Origin: an uncultured Christensenellaceae bacterium
GTDB taxonomy: Bacteria; Bacillota; Clostridia; Christensenellales; Borkfalkiaceae
Length of the DNA stretch: 64,000 nucleotides
NCBI GenBank assembly: GCA_910587625.1
Contig: CAJUMW010000005.1
Span: 1-64,000 of the forward strand
Direction: 5' to 3'
Numbering within the stretch: position 1 is the stretch's first letter; each line of letters opens with the position of its first letter. Below, piece by piece: positions 50,125-59,446 of this stretch. The notes beneath the pieces are model-generated. The model saw only the letters and a list, made by a program, of their open reading frames with translations, did no database searches and was not told the origin of the DNA. The position numbers and the translations under genes were made by a program.

Positions 50125-50957
50125 GGGCGGATTTACACACCCACAGTTATTATTCCGACGGCTTGCTTTCTCCCGAAGACATAGTTTTAGCGGCAAAGAA
50201 CAACGGAGTGCGGCTTATCGCGCTTACCGACCACGACACTATGCATGGCTGCGCCGAGTTTTCAAAACTTGCACAGGCAAACGGACTAAAAAGCGTAAAC
50301 GGGGTGGAGGTTTCGGCGTACTATAAGCAAATAAAGTTTCATACGCTCGGCTACAACATTGACAAGCAAAAATTTCAACCCTTTTTGAACGAACTTTTTG
50401 AAAATTCCATTAAGCGTACTCAAGAGGTTGTTTTCAAACTCAACGTCACGGGCATTAAAATTACTATGGAAGACGTCGACGCTCAAAGACGTTCCCCGTC
50501 CACGCCTATGCACGCAATGCACGTCGCTCGCGCAATGGTAAAAAGAGGCTACTGCAACGACGTGCGCGATTTTTTCAGAAACTACGTCGATTACGGCAAA
50601 CCTGCGTTTATTCCAGTCTACCGTCCCACGCCCGAAGAAACGTGCGAGGCAATATCCTATGCCGGCGGATTTGCGGCAGTCGCTCACCCTGCGCGCATTC
50701 ATTTAAGTGCGGAATTGCTTAAAAATATTATTATAAGGTTAAAAGGTTGCGGACTCGGCGGAATAGAAGTTTATTATACTACGCATACTGAGGAACAGAC
50801 GACATACTATAAAAATCTTGCCGAATCGCTCAATCTTTTAATGACGGGAGGTTCGGACACTCATATGTCGGGTACGTCGCGCAAGGTCGGCACGCCCGAG
50901 TTTTATGCAAATAAGGAGCTTTTGGAAAGACTTGGTATCAAACAACAAACTCTTTAA
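50121..50957 (+). CDS. PHP-domain phosphoesterase (TrpH/RNase AM type)
   Basis: 278 aa. The metal-binding PHP motifs are all visible: DLHTHSYYSDG (about 3-13), LTDHDTM (about 36-42), AHPARIH and GSDTHMSG near the end. The overall length and the inserted ~100 residues fit the YciV/TrpH group, which in E. coli trims RNA 5' ends. It overlaps recF by 4 nt. Confidence 0.88.
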   Translation: MRADLHTHSYYSDGLLSPEDIVLAAKNNGVRLIALTDHDTMHGCAEFSKLAQANGLKSVNGVEVSAYYKQIKFHTLGYNIDKQKFQPFLNELFENSIKRTQEVVFKLNVTGIKITMEDVDAQRRSPSTPMHAMHVARAMVKRGYCNDVRDFFRNYVDYGKPAFIPVYRPTPEETCEAISYAGGFAAVAHPARIHLSAELLKNIIIRLKGCGLGGIEVYYTTHTEEQTTYYKNLAESLNLLMTGGSDTHMSGTSRKVGTPEFYANKELLERLGIKQQTL

Positions 50958-52206
50958 ACTCAATATTCTTTGTTTTATGCTCGTCCTTATGGCGGGTATA
51001 ATTTTTTTGTGCTGCGGTTTTAGCGTAAGACTTCCCGACGGCGTGAAAATAAACGGGGAAGAGGTTGGCGGACTATCAAGAGAGCAAGCGGTCGAAAAAA
51101 TCCGAAGCGGAGTTGTTAAAAAGTTAAAAGATAATACGCTTGAAATTAAGTGCGAAAATTGTACGTACACTTATTCCTATCCCGAAATAAATTTTAAAGA
51201 CAATCTATATTCCGTCGTTCGCGACGTAAAAAAAGGACAAAATGCAACAGCAAAAATAAACTACTACCTCTGCGGCATAGACGAGGTAATTTCGGGGATA
51301 ATGTTTGCCGAAAGTATTCAAGTAGTAGAACCGTATGCCGAGTTTAAGGCTTCGGCAAAACCCTTTATATATCACGAAGGCAGCGACGGCAAAACCATAG
51401 ATATTAAAAGACTTAAAATGGATATATTAAGCTCTATTAACGGGGATTTTACGCCTGTAACTGCGGCATATGTGGGGGTCAATCGCAAAAATTCACTGCA
51501 ACAGATAAAAAATGACACCGCTCTTCTGGCAAAATTTACAACTTATTACGACGGGGATAACCTTTCACGTTCTAGCAATATAAGGCTTGCCTCCTCAAAG
51601 CTGAACGGAAAAATACTCGGGGCGGGTAAACTGCTTTCATTCAATGATATTGTGGGGGCAAGGCTGAAATCGCGCGGATTTTTGCCCGCAAAAATAATTG
51701 AAAACGGAGAGTTTACCGAGGGGGTCGGCGGCGGTGTTTGCCAGGTGAGTACAACGCTCTATAACGCAGCGCTCTTATCAGGGCTTGAAATAGAGGAATA
51801 TCATCCCCATTCGCTGCCCGTAAGCTACGTTCCGCCCTCGCGCGACGCTATGGTCAGCGGCACAGATTGCGATTTAAAGATACGCAACAGCCTTGATTGC
51901 CCCGTATATATATGCTCGCGAACGGGCAAAGGCTACGTCACGTTCGAGTTTTACGGCAGGCGCGGAGAAGCGGAGTATTCCATTTTTTCGGAAGTTACTG
52001 GTAATATTGCCGCACCCGAAGAAAAGGTCGACGACCCCGAAAAAGCGCGCGACGGCAAGGACGGTATTATTAGCTCGGGTTACCTCACGGTCAAGCGCGG
52101 AAACTATAAAAAGACCACGCTTTTGAGAAAGGACAAATATAAACCTTTGAAAAAATTAGTATACGAAAGCGAAGAGCAACCCATTGAGAAAAAGGAGGAA
52201 AATTAA
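50905..52206 (+). CDS. VanW-family protein
   Basis: 433 aa from the first ATG. One membrane helix (about 18-40), then a peptidoglycan-binding-like region, then the VanW domain (about 225-345) with ILGAGKLLSFNDIVG, GGGVCQVSTTLYNAAL and EYHPHSLPVSYVPPSRDA. Found in many Gram-positive cell surface proteins and named from a vancomycin resistance cluster; its biochemical role is unknown. The start is uncertain: ATG 50905 overlaps the PHP gene by 53 nt without a ribosome site; TTG 50932 has AAGGAG 13 nt upstream. Confidence 0.88.
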   Translation: MQIRSFWKDLVSNNKLFKLNILCFMLVLMAGIIFLCCGFSVRLPDGVKINGEEVGGLSREQAVEKIRSGVVKKLKDNTLEIKCENCTYTYSYPEINFKDNLYSVVRDVKKGQNATAKINYYLCGIDEVISGIMFAESIQVVEPYAEFKASAKPFIYHEGSDGKTIDIKRLKMDILSSINGDFTPVTAAYVGVNRKNSLQQIKNDTALLAKFTTYYDGDNLSRSSNIRLASSKLNGKILGAGKLLSFNDIVGARLKSRGFLPAKIIENGEFTEGVGGGVCQVSTTLYNAALLSGLEIEEYHPHSLPVSYVPPSRDAMVSGTDCDLKIRNSLDCPVYICSRTGKGYVTFEFYGRRGEAEYSIFSEVTGNIAAPEEKVDDPEKARDGKDGIISSGYLTVKRGNYKKTTLLRKDKYKPLKKLVYESEEQPIEKKEEN

Positions 52207-52253
52207 GGCTTTTTGTCACGCCGCGCTGTTACAAAATTATAATAATAATTTGT

Positions 52254-52282
52254 TTGTTTTTTTTCAACCTTTGTGTTATAAT
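52254..52282 (+). promoter_or_regulatory. Promoter of the plsX-rnc-smc-ftsY operon
   Basis: TTGTTT (52254-52259), a 17-nt spacer, TATAAT (52277-52282). CGGAGG precedes the plsX ATG. No FapR operator was recognised. Confidence 0.72.
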
Positions 52283-52320
52283 GTAAAATAGGTTGCGTAT
52301 ATCGCACTCTCGGAGGTTGT

Positions 52321-53331
52321 ATGATAAAAATTCTTGTTGACGCTATGGGCGGAGATAACGCGCCCTCGGTTACAGTTCAGGGCAGCGTTGAGGCGCTTGC
52401 AAACGACAAAGAGCTTCATCTCATTCTCACAGGCAGACAAGCCGAAATCGAGGCCGAGCTTAGTAAATTTAAGTACGATAAGTCGAGGCTTGAAATAGTC
52501 GATTGCCCCGACGTAATCGATATGAACGATATCCCCACCGAAGCGATAAAGCGCAAACAGTCCTCGCTAATAGCTGCCTATTGGATGCTTAAAAAGCAGG
52601 ACGATATTGCCGCTTTGGTTACCGCCGGATCTACGGGTGCAACCATAGTCGGCGGACAACTTATTCTCGGCAGAATACGCGGCATAAAGCGTCCGGCGCT
52701 GTGCCCTGCAATTCCCAACTCTCGCGGCGGAGTAACTCTTCTTTGCGACTGCGGCGCAAACGCCGAATGCAGACCGGAAATGCTTTGCCAATTTGCCTTG
52801 CTTGCGTCGGCTTATGCGGAGGTCGGCTTCGGAATTAAAACTCCAAAGGTGGGGTTGCTGACAAACGGCACCGAAGAGCATAAGGGAGACCCTCTTCATC
52901 AGGAAACTTATAAATATCTTTCCCAGATGAACGGCATAAACTTTATCGGCAACATCGAGGGCAGGGACATAATGATGGGAGATTGCGACGTTGCTGTTGC
53001 CGACGGTTTTTCCGGAAATATTGCGTTGAAGTCAATGGAGGGCTGCGGCAAACTTGTACTCGGGGTTATGAAGAAGGAATTTTCTTCTAGCCTGTCTTCC
53101 AAAATAGGTTATCTGTTTATGCGCAAAGCAATAGGCAGAATGCGCGGTCAGCTCGACTTCGACAAGGTCGGCGGCGCACTGCTTTTGGGGCTTAAAAAGG
53201 TAGTAATAAAAAGTCACGGCTCTTCAAAGGCGGCAACAATAGCGGCATCCATAGCAAACGCCGCGGCAATTTACAGGGGCGGCTTAATTCAAGCGGTGGA
53301 AAATAAGCTTGAAGGCGTGGATTGGAAATAG
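52321..53331 (+). CDS. plsX: Phosphate acyltransferase PlsX
   Basis: Makes acyl-phosphate from acyl-ACP for phospholipid synthesis. VDAMGGDNAPSVTVQG opens it, with GSTGATIVGG and GNIEGRDIMMGDCDVAVADGF split over about 215-235. 336 aa. In many Firmicutes it precedes fabD, fabG and acpP; here rnc follows directly, overlapping by 10 nt. Confidence 0.96.
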   Translation: MIKILVDAMGGDNAPSVTVQGSVEALANDKELHLILTGRQAEIEAELSKFKYDKSRLEIVDCPDVIDMNDIPTEAIKRKQSSLIAAYWMLKKQDDIAALVTAGSTGATIVGGQLILGRIRGIKRPALCPAIPNSRGGVTLLCDCGANAECRPEMLCQFALLASAYAEVGFGIKTPKVGLLTNGTEEHKGDPLHQETYKYLSQMNGINFIGNIEGRDIMMGDCDVAVADGFSGNIALKSMEGCGKLVLGVMKKEFSSSLSSKIGYLFMRKAIGRMRGQLDFDKVGGALLLGLKKVVIKSHGSSKAATIAASIANAAAIYRGGLIQAVENKLEGVDWK

Positions 53332-53933
53332 AAGAAAAAATAAAATACGCTTTTAGGGATAAAAAACTTTTACGGCGCGCTTTCACTCTGTCGTCGTTTG
53401 ACAAAGATTTCAATAACCAAACTTTGGAGTTCTTCGGGGACGCGATCTTGGAATTCATCGTTTCCGAGCGCATTTTCGACAGGGACAGCAGCGAGGGCAA
53501 GCTTACCGACAGGCGCAAAGCTATGGTGTCGGACAGGGCGCTTACGCCCGTTTCAAAAAAGCTGGGTCTGGATAAATATCTTATCAAGGACTCGGGAGAT
53601 ACAAAAAACAAAAAAGCCGTTCCGTCCGTCTACGAGGCGCTCGTCGCGGCAATCTATCTCGACGGCGGCATTTTCGAGGCAAAAAAATTTGTGCTTAGCA
53701 CGCTCGATTTCAGCGTGTTGCCCGAAACAAGAAATTACAAGGGTGAGCTGCAGGAAAGGCTTGCAAAGTCGCATCCGCCGCTCAGATATCGTACTTTCGA
53801 CGTGGGCAATCCGCAAAGACCCGAGTGGCGCGCCGAAATAGAAGTTTGCGGCAAGGTTTATACGGGTCGGTCGACCAATAAAAAGCAAGCGGAACAGAAT
53901 GCCGCGTGCGAGGCTTTAAAACATATCGGTTAG
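53322..53933 (+). CDS. rnc: Ribonuclease III
   Basis: Cuts double-stranded RNA, including rRNA precursors. The signature is slightly unusual, TLEFFGDAILEF (about residues 31-42) in place of RLEFLGDAVL, but the acidic residues are kept; the second acidic helix VPSVYEALVAAIYLDGG is normal. A dsRNA-binding domain fills about 140-203. The start is TTG at 53322 inside plsX, with GGCGTGG upstream. 203 aa is slightly short. Confidence 0.94.
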   Translation: MEIEEKIKYAFRDKKLLRRAFTLSSFDKDFNNQTLEFFGDAILEFIVSERIFDRDSSEGKLTDRRKAMVSDRALTPVSKKLGLDKYLIKDSGDTKNKKAVPSVYEALVAAIYLDGGIFEAKKFVLSTLDFSVLPETRNYKGELQERLAKSHPPLRYRTFDVGNPQRPEWRAEIEVCGKVYTGRSTNKKQAEQNAACEALKHIG

Positions 53934-53961
53934 TACACGGGGTTTCCGTGCGGAGATAATT

Positions 53962-56900
53962 ATGTTGACGTTTAAACAAATTCAACTTGTGGGTTTTAAA
54001 TCGTTTGCCGACAAAACCACGGTAACGCTCGGCGAGGGCGTAACCTGTATAGTCGGTCCCAACGGCTGCGGAAAATCCAACGTTGCCGACGCTATACGCT
54101 GGGTTCTCGGTGAACAGTCTGCAAAAATGATGCGCGGCTCGCAGATGCTCGACGTTATTTTCAGCGGCACCGAGGCAAGGCGCAAAATGTCCATGTGCGA
54201 GGTTACTTTGACTTTCGACAACACCAAGCGCATGTTCGATATAGACTGCGACGAGGTCGAAATGACGAGGCGGCTCTACCGTGACGGCACAAGCGAATAC
54301 CTTTTAAATCAACAGCCTTCGAGAATGAAGATATTGACGGGGCTATTGCACGGCGCAGGCGCGGCAAAGGAAGGCTATTCGATTATAGGACAGGGCAGAA
54401 TAGAACAGATTATGAACGCGAAGCCCGAGGACAGACGCTCGATTTTCGAAGAAGCTACGGGAATTGTGGTGTTCAAGGACAGAAAGGCCGACGCCGAGCG
54501 CAAAATGAACGGTGCAAAGGACAATCTTTTCGTTCACGCGCAGCGTATGCAGGAAGTCGAAAGGCAACTTAATCCGTTGAAGAAAGCTTCCGAAAACGCA
54601 GTAAAATACCGCGAGCTTTACGATGAGCAGAGGCGGCAGGAAACCAACCTTTACATAGTTCGTCACGACGGCGCCGAGGGTGAAAAGCAAAAGATAAACG
54701 ACAAAAAAATTAAAATCGACGAAAGAATAGAGTATCTTACAAAGCACGGGGAAGAACTTTTGCAGGAATATCAGACTTGCAGAAACGCGCTTGTCGAGGC
54801 GGACGCAAATTTACGCGACTTGTATGACAGGGTTCGTCGCTATGAAGTTGGAATCGAACATAAGAGCGGAGAAGCAAAGCTATATACCGAGCGCGCTCGT
54901 ACGGTAAAGGCAAGTCTTGCCAAGGCACAGGAAGAAATTACGTATTCCTCGAAGCGCATAAACGAAATAGAGCGCGACGTACGGCGCACACAGGATCAGT
55001 GCGAGAAAAACACCAACCGCGTCAAGGGAATGTTGGAAAACTGCGAAACGCTGCAATCGCGCTTGGACGAGCTGTCAAAGAGTATATCCGACTACGAATA
55101 TCAGACGGGCGAGCATAGAAAAAAGGTTATGGACACATTCAAAGACTTGTCCGAACTTAGAAGAAATATGGGCTCGCTCGAAGCTTCGAAGGCCTTTCTT
55201 GCCGAACGCCTCAAAGAAATCGAGGACGATATGGAAAAGATACGCGCACGGCGCGACGAGGCAAAAAAGAGCTATGAAGAGAGTATTGCTCGCGGTGAAA
55301 AGCTTTCGCAATTTTTGGGTAACGAAGACGCGCTTTTAACCGAAGCCGAAAATGCTGTGAAAGAGAGCGAGGATAAAATTCAATTTTTTGTCAACCGAGT
55401 ATATGATACGCAGGCTCAGATAAAAAGTTTGAGCGAAACTCTCGACTCTTTCCGCGGCATTCGCGACAGGCTCGAAGGATACATAGGTTCGGTCAAAAGG
55501 CTGATGTCCGACGCAGCCAAAAATCCCGAACTTTCCTCAAAGATACTCGGGCTTATAGCCGACGTCGTTTCTTGCGATAAAGAATACGCCGTGGCTATTG
55601 AAACCGCGTTCGGCGCGGCAATGCAAAACATAATAACGGCTACCCGTCAGGATACAAACTATCTCGTTCATTATCTTGACAGGACGGGCGCAGGGCGCGC
55701 AACCTTTTTGCCTATCGAAGCTTTAAGACCCAGATATGAAAACGAGCAAATCCGCAGCGCGGTACGCGATACGGGCGCAATCGACTTTGCAATAAATCTC
55801 GTTGAATACGACAAGAAATACGAAAACGTAATTCACTATCTGCTCGGCAACACGCTGATAGTGGACAATAGGGAAAACGCAACCGCAATCGTCAGGCGCT
55901 ATCCCCGTGCGTTCAGGGTAATAACTCTTGACGGTACGCTATATGCGTCGAGCGGTTCTATTACCGGCGGTTCGAAAAGGTCGGACGCCGGCAATCTTCT
56001 CGAAAACGAACGCCGAATAAAAGAGCTTGAAGAGGCTATCGAAACAAAGAAGGATTTTCTCAAACGCGCCGAAGTTAAACGCGTCGAGCTTGACAAAATC
56101 AACGAGGAGAGGAAGGGGCAACTCAATAAGCTTGAGTCGCGCTTGCAAAGCGCAAGGCTCGAACTTGCCTCCGTTACCGAAAAACAGACTTCGCTAATGT
56201 CCGCGGTTACCGCTGCGGAAAGCGAGTACGCGGCATACAATCAGTCGCTGTCGGCATTAAAGATAAGGCTTGAGGGGCTTGACAGCGAGTACTCGGGCGT
56301 GTTTGAAGGAGCTACAAACTTAACTCAGCAATCGGACGCGGCTTCCAATGCTATGGACGATATGAGTGCGGAGTACGATAAATTAAGAAAAGAGCGGCAG
56401 GAAAAACAGGATACGCTAAATTCTTTGCGTGTGGAAATAGCTTCTTTAAACAGCGTAATAGCTTCCGCAGGGGAAAACGTCAAAAGGCTGGAAAATGAAA
56501 AGCGTGACCTTGTAGCTAAAATGGAAGAGATAAGCGCGAAAATTCCCCAAATCAAGAGCGAAATAGAAATGCTCAATGCCGAAGCGGAAAAAACCGCTCT
56601 TACAGAAGAGGAACAGCGCGTTGTAAAGCATCTGCGCAACCAGATAACCGAAGTTACCAATTCCAAAGAAGTCTATAACGAGCGTATTAAAAAGATAGAT
56701 ATCGAAAGATTGGATGACGCAACCGAGCGTGAAGATCTTGTCGGAAAATCGCATAACTTAGATATGGCGCTTACAAAAATCGACAGCGACTTAGAGTATC
56801 TGCGCCAGCGCATAGACGAGGAATACGGTTTGACGTACGAGGGCTGCCTTGAATATAAAGAGGACGGCTTTGACCCTTCAACGGCAAATTCCAAAATTGC

Positions 56901-57561
56901 CAACTGCAAGAGGCAGATAAGTATGCTCGGCGCAATCAACCACAACGCGGTTGAAGAGTTTGAAGAGCTGTCGAAGCACTATGAAAAAATGGTGACAGAC
57001 CGCGACGACATGGAAAAAGCGATAACCGATTTGACGGTTGCGCTCGACGATATCCGTGCGGAGATGCTTAAAATTTTCGACGAAGGCTTCAACACTATAA
57101 ACGAAAACTTTAAGCGCACTTTTAAAGAGCTGTTCGGCGGCGGCAGAGCGGAGTTACAGCTCGACTATACCGACTGCGACGACCCGTTGAACGCCGGAGT
57201 TGAAATAATAGCCTGCCCTCCCGGTAAAAAGCTTTCTAAAATTTCTCTTTTGTCGGGCGGAGAGCGCGCGCTTACCGCAATTGCAATTCTTTTCGCTATT
57301 ATAGGTATGCGCCCCATGCCGTTCTGCGTTCTCGACGAAATCGAGGCGGCGCTCGACGAAGCCAACGTGGCAAGATATGCAAGATATCTCAAAAAGTTTG
57401 CTTCCGACACGCAGTTTATAGTAATTACTCACCGTAAGCCCACTATGGAATGCGCCGACATTCTGTTCGGCGTCACTATGGAAGAAAAGGGTGTTTCCAA
57501 GGTTGTATCGGTCAAACTTTCCGAAGTTGCCGAAAAACTCGGCGGTGACGCAATACAGTAA
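53962..57561 (+). CDS. smc: Chromosome partition protein SMC
   Basis: 1199 aa. Walker A GPNGCGKSN (about 32-40) and FKSFADKT in the N-terminal head, long coiled coils, a hinge around 520-640 (GAAMQNIITATRQDTNYLVH), the second coil, and a C-terminal head with signature LLSGGERALTA and Walker B FCVLDEIEAALDEANV. Condenses and segregates the chromosome with ScpAB. CGGAG precedes the ATG. Confidence 0.97.
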   Translation: MLTFKQIQLVGFKSFADKTTVTLGEGVTCIVGPNGCGKSNVADAIRWVLGEQSAKMMRGSQMLDVIFSGTEARRKMSMCEVTLTFDNTKRMFDIDCDEVEMTRRLYRDGTSEYLLNQQPSRMKILTGLLHGAGAAKEGYSIIGQGRIEQIMNAKPEDRRSIFEEATGIVVFKDRKADAERKMNGAKDNLFVHAQRMQEVERQLNPLKKASENAVKYRELYDEQRRQETNLYIVRHDGAEGEKQKINDKKIKIDERIEYLTKHGEELLQEYQTCRNALVEADANLRDLYDRVRRYEVGIEHKSGEAKLYTERARTVKASLAKAQEEITYSSKRINEIERDVRRTQDQCEKNTNRVKGMLENCETLQSRLDELSKSISDYEYQTGEHRKKVMDTFKDLSELRRNMGSLEASKAFLAERLKEIEDDMEKIRARRDEAKKSYEESIARGEKLSQFLGNEDALLTEAENAVKESEDKIQFFVNRVYDTQAQIKSLSETLDSFRGIRDRLEGYIGSVKRLMSDAAKNPELSSKILGLIADVVSCDKEYAVAIETAFGAAMQNIITATRQDTNYLVHYLDRTGAGRATFLPIEALRPRYENEQIRSAVRDTGAIDFAINLVEYDKKYENVIHYLLGNTLIVDNRENATAIVRRYPRAFRVITLDGTLYASSGSITGGSKRSDAGNLLENERRIKELEEAIETKKDFLKRAEVKRVELDKINEERKGQLNKLESRLQSARLELASVTEKQTSLMSAVTAAESEYAAYNQSLSALKIRLEGLDSEYSGVFEGATNLTQQSDAASNAMDDMSAEYDKLRKERQEKQDTLNSLRVEIASLNSVIASAGENVKRLENEKRDLVAKMEEISAKIPQIKSEIEMLNAEAEKTALTEEEQRVVKHLRNQITEVTNSKEVYNERIKKIDIERLDDATEREDLVGKSHNLDMALTKIDSDLEYLRQRIDEEYGLTYEGCLEYKEDGFDPSTANSKIANCKRQISMLGAINHNAVEEFEELSKHYEKMVTDRDDMEKAITDLTVALDDIRAEMLKIFDEGFNTINENFKRTFKELFGGGRAELQLDYTDCDDPLNAGVEIIACPPGKKLSKISLLSGGERALTAIAILFAIIGMRPMPFCVLDEIEAALDEANVARYARYLKKFASDTQFIVITHRKPTMECADILFGVTMEEKGVSKVVSVKLSEVAEKLGGDAIQ

Positions 57562-57577
57562 ATTATTTGGAGTGTAT

Positions 57578-58474
57578 ATGGGATTTATCTCAAAAATAAA
57601 ACAAGCATTGAAAAAGACGAGGGACGGGCTTGCAAGCGCGCTTTCGGGACTGTTTTCAAAGAATAAGATAGGCGAAGATTTTTACGAAGAGCTTGAAGAA
57701 ATTTTAATCGCCTCGGATATATCTGTAACTACCGCAGAGGAAATAGTCGATGAGATTCGCGACGAGGCAAAGCACGACAAAATAAAAGACAAGCAGTTTA
57801 TATGCGACCTTTTAAAGGACGTTTTGGAAGAAAAGTTGACTGAAGCCGAAATTCCCGAAATGCAATACCCTGCCGTAATTATGCTTGTCGGAGTCAACGG
57901 CGTTGGTAAAACTACAACCGTCGGTAAACTTGCAAATTATTTTCTGTCGCAGGGCAAAAGCGTAACCGTTGCCGCCGCCGATACATTCCGTGCGGCTGCC
58001 GCCGACCAACTGACGGTCTGGGCTGACCGCGCAAAGGTCAGAATAGTAAAGCACGAAGAGGGCAGCGACCCTTCGGCAGTTGTATTTGACGCGGTGTCCT
58101 CCGCCAAGGCGCGCGGCACCGACGTGGTTATAGTCGACACTGCCGGCAGGCTTCATGTAAAAGCGCACTTAATGGAAGAGCTGAAAAAAATGTCGCGCGT
58201 CGTAAACAGGGAATTTCCCACCGCGCATTTTTATAAGATGCTCATTCTCGACGCGACTACGGGCAACAACGCCATTTCTCAGGCGCAGATATTCAACGAG
58301 GCTGTCGACCTCGACGCAATTGTCTTGACAAAGCTTGACAGTTCGGCAAAAGGCGGCTTTGTAATATCCCTATGCAGCGAGTTGCAAATCCCCGTAATGT
58401 TTACGGGCGTCGGTGAAAAAATGGAGGACTTAGAACTGTTTGACCCCGAAGAATTCATTGAAGGTATATTATAA
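57578..58474 (+). CDS. ftsY: Signal recognition particle receptor FtsY
   Basis: GTPase that docks SRP-ribosome complexes at the membrane. NG domain only (298 aa): G1 GVNGVGKTTTVGKLA (about 109-123), AADTFRAAAADQL, DTAGR, TKLDSSAKGG and a C-terminal GVGEKMEDLELFD. The ATG at 57578 has GGAG 5 nt upstream; the longer frame start at 57491 lies inside smc. A strong terminator follows. Confidence 0.96.
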   Translation: MGFISKIKQALKKTRDGLASALSGLFSKNKIGEDFYEELEEILIASDISVTTAEEIVDEIRDEAKHDKIKDKQFICDLLKDVLEEKLTEAEIPEMQYPAVIMLVGVNGVGKTTTVGKLANYFLSQGKSVTVAAADTFRAAAADQLTVWADRAKVRIVKHEEGSDPSAVVFDAVSSAKARGTDVVIVDTAGRLHVKAHLMEELKKMSRVVNREFPTAHFYKMLILDATTGNNAISQAQIFNEAVDLDAIVLTKLDSSAKGGFVISLCSELQIPVMFTGVGEKMEDLELFDPEEFIEGIL

Positions 58475-58492
58475 TTATTTAACGGATAAGGT

Positions 58493-58529
58493 AAGACGGC
58501 GGACAAAAATGTCCGCCGTCTTGTTTTTT
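58493..58529 (+). terminator. Rho-independent terminator after ftsY
   Basis: AAGACGGCGGACA-AAAA-TGTCCGCCGTCTT, then G and six T. Confidence 0.92.
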
Positions 58530-58735
58530 ACAGGTCGTCAACGTCCTGAACGGGTTTACCGCCGTCTATAGGCGTGCCTGTATAGCTACCATTCGGGTCA
58601 AAGCTATCTTTGAAATTATTTGCAGTCTTTCGTGTTTTTGCCACAGGTCTTACCGCTGTTCTTTACGTTTTTGTTTTCGCTCTTGCCTGAGCAGTTCTTG
58701 GTAGAATTTGTCTGTTTGTTTTCTGTTTTTCTCAT
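58528..58735 (-). pseudogene. Small gene coupled to rubrerythrin, apparently frameshifted
   Basis: The ATG at 58735 overlaps the rubrerythrin stop (ATGA) and has AAGGAG 6 nt upstream, inside rubrerythrin. Frame 0 gives a 39-aa Lys/Asn/Cys-rich peptide (MRKTENKQTN ... CGKNTKDCK, stop at 58616-58618). A second frame, shifted by one base, continues at the same place with NNFKDSFDPNGSYTGTP and ends DVDDL (stop 58528-58530), a well-formed acidic C-terminus. A 2-base deletion from an A-run (TGC AAA then TAA) would explain it, as would +1 frameshifting at AAA TAA T. Joined, the protein would be about 68-69 aa. Function unknown. Confidence 0.6.
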
Positions 58736-59328
58736 ATTTTCTCCTTATCAAACGGAATATGCAGTTGGACGTAACCTTGACTTGACTGACAAAGCGGACA
58801 CTTGTCCCACGCCTTTGTTGAAGTGTGCATATATCCACATTCGCTGCAAACGTAGAGAATGGGTGCTTCGTTGCTGAAAAGAACGCCCTTATCGAACGCC
58901 TCGTGCAAATAATTAAACACCATTTCGTGTCTTACCTCTACCTGAGCAACAAGTTTGAAAAGGATAGCAATATCTTTAAAACCTTCTTCTTCGGCGTCTT
59001 TTTGGAACGAGGGATAAATTACCTGATGTTCCTGTCTTTCGTCGTCGGCAGCCAGCTTTAAGCTTTCCCCGATATCGCCGCTGTGGAACGGATAACCGGC
59101 GTCAAGCACGATATTTTCGAGGTATTCGCCGCGTTTGGACAGTTCTTCAAAAAATCTTCTCGCGTGTTCCGTCTCGTTCTTTGCAAGAATTTTTATAGTA
59201 TCCGCAAGGGTAACGTAGCCCTGCTCCATACAAGCGCGTGCGATAAGTTGATATCTCATTCCGGCTTGGCTTTCGCCTGCAAAACTTCTTGCAAGATTTT
59301 GATAAGTCTTAGTTTTGTCAAATTGCAT
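58732..59328 (-). CDS. rbr: Rubrerythrin
   Basis: Non-haem di-iron peroxidase that protects anaerobes from H2O2. An N-terminal four-helix region (about 1-150) carries the di-iron ligands (FAGESQAGMRYQ, KNETEHARRF, AQVEVRHEMVF). A rubredoxin-like iron site ends the protein: YVCSECGYMHTS and DKCPLCQSS. 198 aa. The start at 59328 has ACGGAGG upstream and opens the conserved TKTYQNLARSF; the longer start at 59418 is rejected. Its end is coupled to a small gene. Confidence 0.95.
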   Translation of the reverse strand: MQFDKTKTYQNLARSFAGESQAGMRYQLIARACMEQGYVTLADTIKILAKNETEHARRFFEELSKRGEYLENIVLDAGYPFHSGDIGESLKLAADDERQEHQVIYPSFQKDAEEEGFKDIAILFKLVAQVEVRHEMVFNYLHEAFDKGVLFSNEAPILYVCSECGYMHTSTKAWDKCPLCQSSQGYVQLHIPFDKEKI

Positions 59329-59411
59329 ATCTTTCCTCCGTGTACAAATATTTTGCGAAAAACAGCGGCTATTATTCTGCTTTTTTATGGTATATTCTGT
59401 TATTTTTAGTA

Positions 59412-59440
59412 TTGACATACTTGTTTCGGTGGTGTAAAAT
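59412..59440 (+). promoter_or_regulatory. Sigma-A promoter directly in front of the cytidylate-kinase-like gene
   Basis: TTGACA (59412-59417), a 17-nt spacer, TAAAAT (59435-59440). The ATG at 59447 is 6 nt after the -10 box. Confidence 0.75.
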
Positions 59441-59446
59441 ATAATT

